From the NCBI RefSeq assembly GCF_010500245.1, contig NZ_JAAGOX010000022.1, positions 372,001 through 436,000 of the forward strand: a stretch of 64,000 nt of DNA, given 5' to 3'. This DNA is from Ruegeria sp. PrR005 (lineage in GTDB: Bacteria > Pseudomonadota > Alphaproteobacteria > Rhodobacterales > Rhodobacteraceae). Position numbers and translations under genes: made by a program. A model generated the notes under the pieces. That model searched no databases. It was given only the letters and a program-made list of their open reading frames with translations, and was not told the DNA's origin. Shown piece after piece: positions 25,264-33,955 of the stretch; within the stretch, counting starts at the first letter, position 1; each line of letters starts with the position of its first letter.

Positions 25264-28065
25264 CTAGTGCGCCTCGGCCCAGTTGGCGCCGCGGCCCGCG
25301 TCCACCACCAGTTTCACGTCAAGCCGTACGGCCGGATCGGCGGCGCCCTCCATCACGTCGCGGGCGGCGGTGATGGTGGCGTCAACCGCGTCCTCGGCCA
25401 CTTCGAACAGCAGTTCGTCATGCACCTGGAGGAGCATTTTCGCGGGCAAATCGCGAATGGCATCCGGCATCCGCACCATGGCGCGGCGGATCACGTCGGC
25501 TGCCGTGCCCTGGATCGGGGCGTTGATGGCGGCGCGGCGGGCAAAGCCCGCATGCGGCCCCTTGGCGTTGATCTCGGGCGTGTGGATCTTGCGGCCAAAG
25601 AGGGTCTGCACAAACCCGTGTTCCTTGGCGAAGGCGATGGTGTCATCCATGTAGGTGCGGATGCCGGGGAAACGCTCGAAATAGCGGTCGATGAATTCCT
25701 GCGCCTCGGCGCGCGGAATGCGCAGGTTGCGGGCGAGGCCAAAGCCCGAAATGCCGTAGATCACGCCGAAGTTGATCGCCTTGGCGCGGCGCCGGATTTC
25801 CGGCGTCATCTGATCCAGCGGCACGTCGAACATCTCGGACGCGGTCATTGCGTGGATGTCGAGCCCGTCGGCAAACGCCTGTTTCAGTGCCGGGATATCG
25901 GCGATATGGGCCAGGATGCGCAGCTCGATCTGAGAATAGTCGAGACTGACCATCACGTTGCCCGGCTCGGCCACGAACGCCTCGCGGATGCGGCGGCCTT
26001 CTTCGGTGCGGACGGGGATGTTTTGCAGGTTCGGGTCGGTCGAGGCCAGCCGCCCGGTATTGGCGCCGGTGATTGAATACGAGGTATGGACCCGCCCGGT
26101 ATCGGGGTTGATATGCCCTTGCAGGGCATCCGTGTAGGTCGATTTCAGCTTTTGCAGCTGCCGCCAGTCGAGGATACGCGCGGGCATTTCATGTTCTGTC
26201 GCCAGATCCTCGAGCACGTCGGCCGGGGTCGAATACTTGCCGGTCTTGCCGCGCGTGCCGCCGGGCAGCGACATCTTGTCGAACAGGATCTCGCCCACCT
26301 GCGCGGGCGATCCGACGTTGAAAGGTTCGCCCGCCAGTTCGTGAATCTCTGCTTCCAGCCCCGCCATCTTTTGCGCGAAAGCGTTCGACATCCGGCTGAG
26401 CACGTCGCGGTCGACCTTGACGCCGTGCATTTCCATCTCGGCCAGCACCGGCACCAGCGGGCGTTCGAGCGTTTCGTAGACGGTGGTGACCTGAACCCGG
26501 TGCAGCTGAGGTTTGAAAAGCTGCCACAGGCGCAGGGTGATGTCTGCATCCTCGGCGGCATAGGCGGTGGCATCGTCAATCGCCACCTTGTCGAAGGTGA
26601 TCGCGGATTTGCCGGAGCCCAGCAGCGGTTTGATCGGGATCGGCACATGGCTGAGATACATCTCGCTGAGCGCGTCCATGCCGTGGCCGTGCTTGCCGCC
26701 GTGCATCGCGTAGGACATCAGCATGGTGTCGTCGATCGGCGCGACGTCGATGCCGTGACGGGCAAAGATCTTGGCGTCGTATTTCATGTTCTGGCCGATC
26801 TTGAGGATCGCTTCATCCTCGAGCATCGGTTTCAGGAGATTGAGCGCCTCTTGCAGCGGCATCTGCCCCTCGGCCAGCTTGTCCGAGCCAAAAAGGTCGT
26901 TTGCATCGCCGTCGCGGTGGCCCAGCGGGATGTAACAGGCGGCGCCCGGTTCGATTGCCAGCGAGATACCGACCAGTTCGGCGCGCATCTCGTCAAGGCT
27001 GGTGGTTTCGGTATCGACCGCCACCCAGCCGCGTTCGTGCGCCTGTGCGATCCATTTTTCCAGCGCCGCCGCGTCACGCACGCATTCGTATCTGGACGCG
27101 TCAAAGGGCGGCTGTTCGGGGGCGGGTGCGTCTTCTGTCGCGGGGGCGGGGGCCTCGGTGATGACCGGCGCCTCGGCGCCAAGCTTGTCGGCGATGCGCT
27201 TGGTCAGGGTGCGGAACTCCATTTCGGCCAGAAAACCCAGGAGTTTTTCCGGGTCCGGGTCGCGCAGTTCCAGATCGTCCAGCGTGAAATCGAGCGGGGT
27301 GTTGGCGTCAAGCGCGACCAGGCGTTTCGAAAGCTCGATCTGGGCGCGCATCTCGATCAGGGTCTGGCGGCGCTTGGGCTGCTTGATCTCTTCGGCGCGG
27401 TTCAGCAGCTCTTCGAGCGAGCCGAATTCGTTGATCAGGAGTGCTGCGGTCTTGACGCCGATGCCGGGGGCGCCGGGCACGTTGTCGACGCTGTCGCCTG
27501 CCAGCGCCTGCACATCGACGACCCGGTCGGGGAAGACACCGAATTTCTCGAACACGCCGTCGCGGTCGATGCGCTTGTTCTTCATGGCGTCGAACATCTC
27601 GACCCCGTCGCCCACCAGCTGCATCAGGTCCTTGTCGGAGCTGACGATGGTGACCCGCCCGCCCGCGTCGCGGGCCTGGTGCGACAGGGTGGCGATGATG
27701 TCGTCGGCCTCGTATCCCTCCAGCTCCTTGCAGGGGATGTTGAAAGCCTCGGTCGCGGCCCGGGTCAGCGGGATCTGCGGGCGCAGGTCCTCGGGCATCG
27801 CCTCGCGGTTGGCCTTGTAGAGGTCGTAGAGGTCGTTGCGGAAGGTGTGGCTGCCCTTGTCGAAGATCACCGCCAGATGGGTTGGTGCATCGGGACCGTG
27901 ATCGCCATCGACATAGCGTTGCAGCATGTTGCAGAAACCCGACACGGCCCCGATGGGCAGGCCGTCGGATTTGCGCGTCAGCGGCGGCAGTGCGTGATAG
28001 GCACGAAAGATAAAGGCCGATCCGTCGATCAGATGCAGATGGCAACCCTTGCCGAAAGTGCTCAT
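25264..28065 (-). CDS. polA: DNA polymerase I
   Basis: Repair and Okazaki-fragment-processing polymerase, 933 aa, all three domains. The 5'-3' exonuclease (1-300) starts HLHLIDGSAFIFRAYHALPPL and has the GYEADDIIATL acidic motif. The 3'-5' exonuclease appears active: VDTETTSLD (DxE), GQNMKYD and YAAEDADITL. Polymerase motifs A (DYSQIELRILAH), B (RRRAKAINFGVIYG) and C (QVHDELLFEV) are intact. An Ala/Pro/Glu-rich linker near 300-325 joins the nuclease domains. ATG 28065 gives the canonical start. It stands alone, separated from the taurine operon by a strong hairpin. Confidence 0.97.
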   Translation of the reverse strand: MSTFGKGCHLHLIDGSAFIFRAYHALPPLTRKSDGLPIGAVSGFCNMLQRYVDGDHGPDAPTHLAVIFDKGSHTFRNDLYDLYKANREAMPEDLRPQIPLTRAATEAFNIPCKELEGYEADDIIATLSHQARDAGGRVTIVSSDKDLMQLVGDGVEMFDAMKNKRIDRDGVFEKFGVFPDRVVDVQALAGDSVDNVPGAPGIGVKTAALLINEFGSLEELLNRAEEIKQPKRRQTLIEMRAQIELSKRLVALDANTPLDFTLDDLELRDPDPEKLLGFLAEMEFRTLTKRIADKLGAEAPVITEAPAPATEDAPAPEQPPFDASRYECVRDAAALEKWIAQAHERGWVAVDTETTSLDEMRAELVGISLAIEPGAACYIPLGHRDGDANDLFGSDKLAEGQMPLQEALNLLKPMLEDEAILKIGQNMKYDAKIFARHGIDVAPIDDTMLMSYAMHGGKHGHGMDALSEMYLSHVPIPIKPLLGSGKSAITFDKVAIDDATAYAAEDADITLRLWQLFKPQLHRVQVTTVYETLERPLVPVLAEMEMHGVKVDRDVLSRMSNAFAQKMAGLEAEIHELAGEPFNVGSPAQVGEILFDKMSLPGGTRGKTGKYSTPADVLEDLATEHEMPARILDWRQLQKLKSTYTDALQGHINPDTGRVHTSYSITGANTGRLASTDPNLQNIPVRTEEGRRIREAFVAEPGNVMVSLDYSQIELRILAHIADIPALKQAFADGLDIHAMTASEMFDVPLDQMTPEIRRRAKAINFGVIYGISGFGLARNLRIPRAEAQEFIDRYFERFPGIRTYMDDTIAFAKEHGFVQTLFGRKIHTPEINAKGPHAGFARRAAINAPIQGTAADVIRRAMVRMPDAIRDLPAKMLLQVHDELLFEVAEDAVDATITAARDVMEGAADPAVRLDVKLVVDAGRGANWAEAH

Positions 28066-28150
28066 GCCGTTCGCTCCCCGCTGTGTTCCTGGGGGTCAGT
28101 CCTGCCATGTTCCGGAGCCCGATGCCAGTACCCGGGGGCATGCAATCGGA

Positions 28151-28186
28151 AAGACCGGCCGCCCTGAACTCAGGTTGGCCGGTCTT
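28151..28186 (-). terminator. Terminator-like hairpin ending the taurine operon
   Basis: Perfect arms AAGACCGGCC (28151-28160) and GGCCGGTCTT (28177-28186); the 16-base loop itself holds CCTGA/TCAGG, so the whole can fold as one long stem. On the minus strand it is followed by TTTCC. It lies between the last gene of the taurine operon and polA. Confidence 0.7.
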
Positions 28187-28216
28187 GAAACCCCTTGTGC
28201 GGTGGAAATGTGCCGG

Positions 28217-28585
28217 TCAGGCGGGGGCGTAGTCGCGGATCACGAAATGTTTGGTCGTGGTTTCCAGCACCTGCCAGTAGCCGCGAAAGCCGTTCGGGAT
28301 CAGAAAGGAATCGCCGGTGCGGAACTCTTGTTCATGGCCGTCTTCGGCGATCAGCCTGACATGGCCCGAAACGATGAAGCAGAACTCGTCCCGGTCGGTG
28401 AAGGCGTGCCACTTGCCTGGCGTGCTGGTCCAGGTGCCTGCCAGGCAGGTGCCGTCGGGGCTGGTGTGGCGCATCCGGGTGACGTGATGCGGGTCGCCCG
28501 CAACCACCCGGCCCGGCAGATCGGCCAGGCGCCGTTCGCTGGTTTCCTGCGGTTCCGCGATGAAATCAATGACATGGGTGGTCAT
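28217..28585 (-). CDS. Cupin-domain protein at the end of the taurine operon
   Basis: 122-aa single-domain cupin. Core signature positions are WHAFTDRDEFCFIVSGHVRLI and DSFLIPNGFRGYWQV; the second motif has no histidine, so the metal site, if any, is incomplete. It resembles EutQ/'ethanolamine-like' small cupins (DUF861 type) used as sugar- or amine-binding accessory proteins. The start at 28585 (second ATG) has AGAAGGG six bases upstream; 28591 is possible. It follows tauZ by 12 bases, at the place where pta is found in several related taurine clusters. No function can be assigned. Confidence 0.8.
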   Translation of the reverse strand: MTTHVIDFIAEPQETSERRLADLPGRVVAGDPHHVTRMRHTSPDGTCLAGTWTSTPGKWHAFTDRDEFCFIVSGHVRLIAEDGHEQEFRTGDSFLIPNGFRGYWQVLETTTKHFVIRDYAPA

Positions 28586-28597
28586 GCGCATCCCTTC

Positions 28598-29638
28598 TTA
28601 TCCGATGAAATGGGTGATCCCGTAGAGGATGAACCCGGCGATGAAGAGTGTCTCGGCCACGATCAGGATGATCGCCTGCCCGCCCACTTCGAAGATGGTC
28701 TTGAGCGAGGTCTTCATGCCAACGGCGGCGATGGAGATCAACAGCGCCCAGGCGGAAAGATCGCCAAGCGCGGTGCGCACCACGTCCGGAACAAGGCCGA
28801 AAGAGTTGATCCCGGCGAGGATCAGGAACATCACCACAAAGGAGGGCATCAGCGGCGGGCGCTTGCCGCCGTCCTGCGGATCTGCGGCGGCAAAGCTGCG
28901 GATCGCCAGCGAAAAGACCAGCACCACCGGGGCCAGCATGGTCACGCGGATCAGCTTGACCACGGTCGCGGTTTCGCCGGTCTGTTCGGAGACCGAGAAG
29001 CCGGCGCCGACGACCTGCGCGACGTCATGGATGGTGCCGCCGAGGAAGACACCGGCGGCGACATCATCGAGGCCCAGCGTGTTGGTGATGATCGGATAGG
29101 CGATCATCGCAACGGTGCTGAGGACGGTCACGCCGAGAACGGTGAAGATGAGGTTGCGTTCGGATTGCTCGTTCTTGGGCAGGACGGCGGCGATGGCCAT
29201 GGCCGCCGATGCGCCGCAGATCGCGACCGAGCCGCCGGTGAGCAGCGCAAAGCGCCAGCCGCGACCGAGCAGCCGCGAGCCCAGCAGCCCGAACAGGATG
29301 GTCAGGATCACCCCCGCGATGACCAGCCCGATCAGTTCCGGGCCGAGCCCGATCAGCAGTTCGACACTGATCCGTGCGCCAAGCAAGGCGACCCCGGCCC
29401 GCAGGACCGTGCGCGAGGTAAAGGCGATGCCGGCAACGCATTTGCCGTCTTCGGCCAGAAAGTGAAAGGCGATCCCCAGGAGCAGCGCCATCAGCATCGC
29501 CGGAGCGCCGTAATGTTCGGAGAGGAATTTCGCGGCCACGGCGATCACGGTCGAAACCAGCAGCCCCGGGCCGATGCCCGACAGGGTGGCGGGCAGCCCG
29601 GCCAGGCCGGATTTCGCGGCGGTCAACGAAACAGCCAT
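28598..29638 (-). CDS. tauZ: YeiH/COG2855 family putative sulfate exporter
   Basis: Integral membrane protein of 346 aa with about ten helices, of the YeiH/COG2855 family, proposed as sulfate exporters in C2-sulfonate degraders (TauZ/SuyZ in Rhodobacter and Paracoccus). Family marks are LGIAFHFLAEDGKCVAGI, FTSRTVLRAGVALLGARIS, GGSVAICGASAAMAI and the GGTIHDVAQVVGAG segment. It sits 122 bases after xsc with a GC-rich hairpin between. Its role would be removing the sulfite-derived oxyanion. The export function of the family is proposed rather than biochemically proven, so the name reflects context. Confidence 0.85.
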   Translation of the reverse strand: MAVSLTAAKSGLAGLPATLSGIGPGLLVSTVIAVAAKFLSEHYGAPAMLMALLLGIAFHFLAEDGKCVAGIAFTSRTVLRAGVALLGARISVELLIGLGPELIGLVIAGVILTILFGLLGSRLLGRGWRFALLTGGSVAICGASAAMAIAAVLPKNEQSERNLIFTVLGVTVLSTVAMIAYPIITNTLGLDDVAAGVFLGGTIHDVAQVVGAGFSVSEQTGETATVVKLIRVTMLAPVVLVFSLAIRSFAAADPQDGGKRPPLMPSFVVMFLILAGINSFGLVPDVVRTALGDLSAWALLISIAAVGMKTSLKTIFEVGGQAIILIVAETLFIAGFILYGITHFIG

Positions 29639-29714
29639 TGTCTATTCTCCTTTGCCGCGTTGCCTGAGGCACGCGGGAGCGGCCCCTTGGACCGGTGGAT
29701 ATGTCTGGGAACGA

Positions 29715-29737
29715 GGGGGCAGGCGAGGCCTGCCCCC
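29715..29737 (-). other. Intercistronic hairpin between xsc and tauZ
   Basis: Perfect 10-base stem GGGGGCAGGC (29715-29724) / GCCTGCCCCC (29728-29737) with a 3-base loop, in the 122-base gap after xsc. On the transcribed (minus) strand no U-run follows, so it looks more like an mRNA-processing or 3'-end-protecting element than a full terminator. It may lower tauZ and cupin expression relative to xsc. Confidence 0.65.
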
Positions 29738-29760
29738 CTTTTCGGGTCAGGGTTCGGCGA

Positions 29761-31542
29761 TCAGGCGACCTGTTGGGTGCGCATGTCGTCGCGGTTGATC
29801 CCGGCGACCTGGACCGGTCTCTTCATCGCGTCGCGGCGGAAGGGTTCGCCCAGTTCCTGGTTCAGAACGACCTCGATAAAGGTGGTGATCCCCTCCTTCA
29901 TCTGTTCCTGCACGGCGGTGCGCAGAACCTCGGTGAGCTGTTCCATCGTCGTGACCTGCACGCCTTTGAGGCCGCAGCCCTCGGCGATCTTGGCATAGTT
30001 GACGTCGAGGTTCAGTTCGGTGCCGACGAAGTTGTCGTCGAACCACAGCGTCGTGTTGCGCTTTTCCGCGCCCCATTGGTAGTTACGGAACACCACCATG
30101 GTGATCGCGGGCCAGTCGCCGCGGCCGCAGGCGGTCATCTCGTTCATCGAGATGCCGAATGCGCCGTCCCCGGCAAAGCCGATCACCGGCGTATCCGGGC
30201 AGCCGATCTTGGCGCCGAGGATCGCGGGCAGGCCATAGCCGCAGGGACCGAAAAGGCCCGGCGCCAGGTATTTCCGGCCCTTGTTGAAGGACGGATAGGC
30301 GTTGCCGATGGCGCAGTTGTTGCCGATGTCGGAGGAAATGATCGCGTCTTCGGGCATTGCCGCCATGATCGCGCGCCAGGCCTGACGCGGGCTCATGTGA
30401 TCGGGTTTGGCCGCGCGGGCGCGGGCGTTCCAGGTGATGCCCTCGTCGGTGTCATCCTCGTGATCCATCGAGCTGAGTTCCTGTGCCCAGCGCGACTTGG
30501 TGGTGGCGATCAGGTCGCGGCGTTCGGCGCGGCCCTTGTCGCCGGCACCGTCGGCAAGCTGCGCCAGCAATTGCTCGGCCACCATGCGGGCGTCGCCCTG
30601 GATCGCTACGTCGACCTTTTTGGTCAGGCCGATCCGGTCAGAGTTGATGTCGACCTGGATGATCTTGGCCTGGGTCGGCCAGTAGTTGATGCCATAGCCC
30701 GGCAGGGTCGAGAACGGGTTCAGGCGGTTGCCCAGGGCCAGCACCACATCGGCCTTCTGGATCAGTTCCATCGCCGCTTTGGACCCGTTGTAGCCCAGCG
30801 GGCCGACCGACAGCGGATGGTTGCCCGGGAAGGCATCGTTGTGCTGGTAGTTGCAGCAGACCGGCGCGTCGAGCGCCTCGGCCAGACGGGCCGATGCGTC
30901 GATGGCACCCGACAGAACCACGCCCGCGCCGTTCAGGATGACCGGGAATTCGGCCTCGGACAGCAGCTTGGCCGCGGCCTTGACCGCATCGGCACCGCCT
31001 GCGGGGCGCTCCAGCCGGATGATCTGAGGCAGTTCGATGTCGATGACCTGGGTCCAGAAGTCACGCGGGATGTTGATCTGCGCGGGCGCCGAGCCACGCC
31101 ATGCCTTTTCGATCACCCGGTTCAGCACTTCGGCCATGCGCGAGGGGTCGCGGACCTCTTCCTGGTAGCAGACCATGTCCTCGAACAGTTTCATCTGCTC
31201 GATCTCCTGGAAACCGCCCTGGCCGATGGTGCGGTTGGCCGCCTGCGGTGTCACCAGCAGCAACGGCGTGTGGTTCCAGTAGGCGGTTTTCACCGGGGTG
31301 ACGAAGTTGGTGATGCCCGGGCCGTTCTGCGCGATCATCATCGACATCTTGCCGGTCGAGCGGGTGTAACCATCGGCGATCATCCCGCCCGAGGTTTCAT
31401 GCGCGCAATCCCAGAACTTGATCCCGGCGGCCGGGAACAGGTCGGAGATCGGCATCATCGCGGACCCGATAATGCCAAAAGCATTGTCGATGCCGTGCAT
31501 TTGCAGGACCTTAACAAAGGCCTCTTCGGTGGTCATTTTCAT
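29761..31542 (-). CDS. xsc: Sulfoacetaldehyde acetyltransferase
   Basis: Thiamine-diphosphate enzyme that splits sulfoacetaldehyde with phosphate into acetyl phosphate and sulfite, the key C-S bond cleavage of taurine degradation. 593 aa, typical. The N-terminus MKMTTEEAFVKVLQMHGID is diagnostic for Xsc; the ThDP-activating Glu is in CAHETSGG (Glu49), and the ThDP/Mg motif is GDGAFGISMNE with FRNYQW downstream. The start is ATG 31542 with GGAG upstream. It follows tauY by 33 bases. The next enzyme needed, phosphotransacetylase (Pta) or acetate kinase, is not in the window. Confidence 0.97.
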   Translation of the reverse strand: MKMTTEEAFVKVLQMHGIDNAFGIIGSAMMPISDLFPAAGIKFWDCAHETSGGMIADGYTRSTGKMSMMIAQNGPGITNFVTPVKTAYWNHTPLLLVTPQAANRTIGQGGFQEIEQMKLFEDMVCYQEEVRDPSRMAEVLNRVIEKAWRGSAPAQINIPRDFWTQVIDIELPQIIRLERPAGGADAVKAAAKLLSEAEFPVILNGAGVVLSGAIDASARLAEALDAPVCCNYQHNDAFPGNHPLSVGPLGYNGSKAAMELIQKADVVLALGNRLNPFSTLPGYGINYWPTQAKIIQVDINSDRIGLTKKVDVAIQGDARMVAEQLLAQLADGAGDKGRAERRDLIATTKSRWAQELSSMDHEDDTDEGITWNARARAAKPDHMSPRQAWRAIMAAMPEDAIISSDIGNNCAIGNAYPSFNKGRKYLAPGLFGPCGYGLPAILGAKIGCPDTPVIGFAGDGAFGISMNEMTACGRGDWPAITMVVFRNYQWGAEKRNTTLWFDDNFVGTELNLDVNYAKIAEGCGLKGVQVTTMEQLTEVLRTAVQEQMKEGITTFIEVVLNQELGEPFRRDAMKRPVQVAGINRDDMRTQQVA

Positions 31543-31575
31543 ATGGGGCTCCAATCTTGGAAACAGGGGGAGGGG

Positions 31576-32976
31576 TTAAAGAATTTCGTCGTTCAGGTGG
31601 TACCAGTGGTACATGAAGCGCTGGCCGAGCCTGCGGAACGGGGTCAGGATGCCGTGGCTGGGCAGGGGCGAGTTGAAAATCGGCAGGTCGACCGGAATGC
31701 CCTTGCCCGAGACCAGCTCGGCCAGGCGTTTGCCGGCCTGGGCCGAGTACATCACGCCGTTGCCGCCATAGCCCATCGCGTAATAGACGGTGCGGTCACG
31801 GTCGGGCTGGAAGATGCGCGGCATCATGTCGTGGCTGACATCCACCCATCCCCACCAGGAATAGTCGAGATCAATTCCGGTCAGCGCCGGGAATTTCCGA
31901 TGCAGCCCTGTGCGCAGCAGCGCGAGATGCTTGGGGTTCTCCGCATCCCGCCCGGTGATGGCGCTGCGGCTGCCGATCTGCATTCGCCCGTCGGGCAGCA
32001 GCCGGTAATAGTGGCGCAGCGTCCGGGTGTCGGTGAGCGGCGAATGCGTCTTGATCCCGCATTCGGCAAGCTCTTCTTCCGTCAGCGGGCGGGTGACGAT
32101 CGAGTTGGACAGGATCGGCATCAGCCGGTGCTTGGTGCGATGGTTGAGGCCCGGCGGCGTATAGCCGGCCGTGGCCAGCGCAACCGCGCGGGCGCGCACC
32201 GTGCCACCCGGCGTTGTCAGGTGATGCACGCCGTCCTTGACCACCCAGCCCATCACCGGGCTGGCGGTGTGGATCTTGGCCCCCAGCTTGCGCGCCAGTC
32301 GGATATAGCTGAAGGCCAGCTTGCCCGCGTGAATGCAGGTGCCGTCCGGCTCCCACATGGCGCCATGCGCCTCTTGATCCTTGACATGTTCCTCGTGCAG
32401 CTCTTCGCGGCCGAGGATGCGCGAGCCATAGCCGAAGGTCTCGTTCAGGAGCTTGCTTTCCTTTTCCAGCTTGGGCATCACCTTGGCGCGGTGGGCGATG
32501 TAGTAATGTCCGCCCGTCTGCGGATCGCAGTCGATATCGTCCGAGCCGATCAGATCGTTGAACAGCTCGAACGCCTCGCAGACCTCGGCATGCATCATTT
32601 TGGCGGTATCGACGCCCCAGCGTTCGATCCATTGCGACCGCTTGAGACGGCCGGACGAGATCTGCGCCTGCCCGCCGTTGCGGGTGGAACAACCCCAGGC
32701 GACGGTATTGGCCTCGAGCACGGTGGCCTTGATGCCGTGTTCCTTTGCCAGGTGGATCGCGGTGGACAACCCGGTATAGCCCGAGCCGATGATGACGACA
32801 TCGACATCCATGTCGTGCGACACCGGGCCGTCATCCTCGGGCGGAGTGCCGGCGGTGCCGATCCAGTAGGTCGGCGCATGGTCCCGGTTATGGCCGGGGC
32901 CCGCATCGATGATCGGATCGTATTTCGGATCGTAGGTGGCCTTGGGCCAGTGACGTGGCCGCAGATCTTGAGCCAT
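31576..32976 (-). CDS. tauY: Taurine dehydrogenase, large (flavoprotein) subunit
   Basis: FAD-dependent oxidoreductase of the DadA/glycine-oxidase fold, 466 aa, oxidatively deaminating taurine to sulfoacetaldehyde and passing electrons onward, probably to the respiratory chain. The dinucleotide motif IIGSGYTGLSTA is near residue 62, after an unusual 55-residue N-terminal extension, followed by EANTVAWGCSTRNGGQ. The C-terminal FAD contact is MGYGGNGVMYS. Assignment as TauY rests on this architecture plus placement between tauX and xsc, as in Rhodobacter sphaeroides. No membrane segment is obvious. Confidence 0.9.
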   Translation of the reverse strand: MAQDLRPRHWPKATYDPKYDPIIDAGPGHNRDHAPTYWIGTAGTPPEDDGPVSHDMDVDVVIIGSGYTGLSTAIHLAKEHGIKATVLEANTVAWGCSTRNGGQAQISSGRLKRSQWIERWGVDTAKMMHAEVCEAFELFNDLIGSDDIDCDPQTGGHYYIAHRAKVMPKLEKESKLLNETFGYGSRILGREELHEEHVKDQEAHGAMWEPDGTCIHAGKLAFSYIRLARKLGAKIHTASPVMGWVVKDGVHHLTTPGGTVRARAVALATAGYTPPGLNHRTKHRLMPILSNSIVTRPLTEEELAECGIKTHSPLTDTRTLRHYYRLLPDGRMQIGSRSAITGRDAENPKHLALLRTGLHRKFPALTGIDLDYSWWGWVDVSHDMMPRIFQPDRDRTVYYAMGYGGNGVMYSAQAGKRLAELVSGKGIPVDLPIFNSPLPSHGILTPFRRLGQRFMYHWYHLNDEIL

Positions 32977-33009
32977 GAAAGTGTTCCTGTGTGAAGGGAG
33001 GCGGGTTGG

Positions 33010-33396
33010 TCAGGCTTTGAAGGCGGGGCGCGATTTGCGCAGCGCCTGCTTCACCACGATCATGCCGTCGCGCAGGGTAAAGAGATCGGCGCCCTGCGCC
33101 TCGATCCGCATGCCGTTGGCGTCGGTGCCAGAGAAGGTCCATTCCGACACGGCGCGGTCACCATGGACAAAGTGGCTGTGGTGGTCCCAATGCGCATCCT
33201 TCATCCCGGCCCAGACGGCGGAGAAGGCGTTGGCGATGGCCTCGGCGCCTTCGACCTTGTTGCCATAGGCATGATCGCCGCCGACGGTGTAGAACACGCA
33301 GTCATCGGCGAAATGGGTCATCACGGCATCGACGTCGTGACGGTTGAAGGCGTCGAACGTATCGGCGAGGTCCTGGGCGGTGAGGGTCTTGGTCAT
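33010..33396 (-). CDS. tauX: Taurine dehydrogenase, small subunit (SnoaL/NTF2-like)
   Basis: 128-aa protein with the SnoaL/NTF2-like cone fold: a helical start TAQDLADTFDAFNRHDVDAVMTHFADDCVFY, then alternating strands ending SGTDANGMRIEAQGADLFTLRDG. Small SnoaL-like proteins in front of the DadA-type flavoprotein in taurine clusters are named TauX and regarded as the small subunit of taurine dehydrogenase; its catalytic contribution is not known. tauY follows after 33 bases. Without the cluster context it would be called only an NTF2-like protein. Confidence 0.87.
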   Translation of the reverse strand: MTKTLTAQDLADTFDAFNRHDVDAVMTHFADDCVFYTVGGDHAYGNKVEGAEAIANAFSAVWAGMKDAHWDHHSHFVHGDRAVSEWTFSGTDANGMRIEAQGADLFTLRDGMIVVKQALRKSRPAFKA

Positions 33397-33420
33397 GTGA
33401 GTATCTCCGGTATTTGGGTG

Positions 33421-33930
33421 TTATTTCTGGATCTGCTGGCTGTGTTCCCGATAGGGAACGACCAGCGTCGGGATGTCGGCGCGGCGCAGGACGCGGGTGG
33501 CGACCGTGCCGAGGAAGGTGTGGGTGAACCCGTGATCATGCGCGCCCAGGACGATCAGGTCGCAGCCGAGTTCCTTGGCCCGACGCAGGATCGCGTCGGC
33601 CGGGTGACCATCGACCACCTCGATCGAGGTCACCTGGTCGCGGATACGGGTGCCTTCGGCATCCAGCGCCGCCCAGAATCGCTGCTGACGTTCTGCCAGT
33701 ATCTGCTTGACCATCTCGTGGCGGCGCTGGACCGCCTTTTCGCGGGTCTCGGTGTTGAGAATGAACATCTCAAGCGTCACCCTGGCGTCATCGGACAGGG
33801 GTTCGTTGACATGCAGGACGTGGATCTGCGCCCCTGTGACCTCGGCCAGGCTGGCGGCATGGCGCAGCGCATAGGTGGAGTTCTGCGACAGGCTGGTGGC
33901 AAAGAGGATATTGGTGATCGTCGGTTTCAT
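33421..33930 (-). CDS. Universal stress protein inside the taurine operon
   Basis: 169-aa UspA-family protein. NILFATSLSQNSTYALRHAASLAE is the N-terminal strand-helix, a charged helical insertion (about residues 62-92, TREKAVQRRHEMVKQ) lengthens it, and the nucleotide loop region is LGAHDHGFTHTFLGTVATRVL. The ATP-binding glycine spacing is only partly conserved. It lies between tauM and tauX, 25 bases after tauM. Usp genes linked to TRAP transporters (TeaD beside TeaABC) modulate uptake; the same is inferred here. Confidence 0.9.
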   Translation of the reverse strand: MKPTITNILFATSLSQNSTYALRHAASLAEVTGAQIHVLHVNEPLSDDARVTLEMFILNTETREKAVQRRHEMVKQILAERQQRFWAALDAEGTRIRDQVTSIEVVDGHPADAILRRAKELGCDLIVLGAHDHGFTHTFLGTVATRVLRRADIPTLVVPYREHSQQIQK

Positions 33931-33955
33931 CGGTGTTTTCCTGTCGGGAATGACG

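Noticed and set aside
26086-28167. Long open frame (about 690 codons) opposite polA
   Set aside because: Same reason: mirror frame of an unmistakable polA, without recognisable motifs or a ribosome-binding site.
29695-32994. Very long plus-strand open frame (about 1,100 codons) opposite xsc and tauY
   Set aside because: It is antisense to two well-identified genes, has low-complexity Arg/His/Gly/Gln composition typical of the complementary frame of GC-rich coding DNA, and shows no domain.
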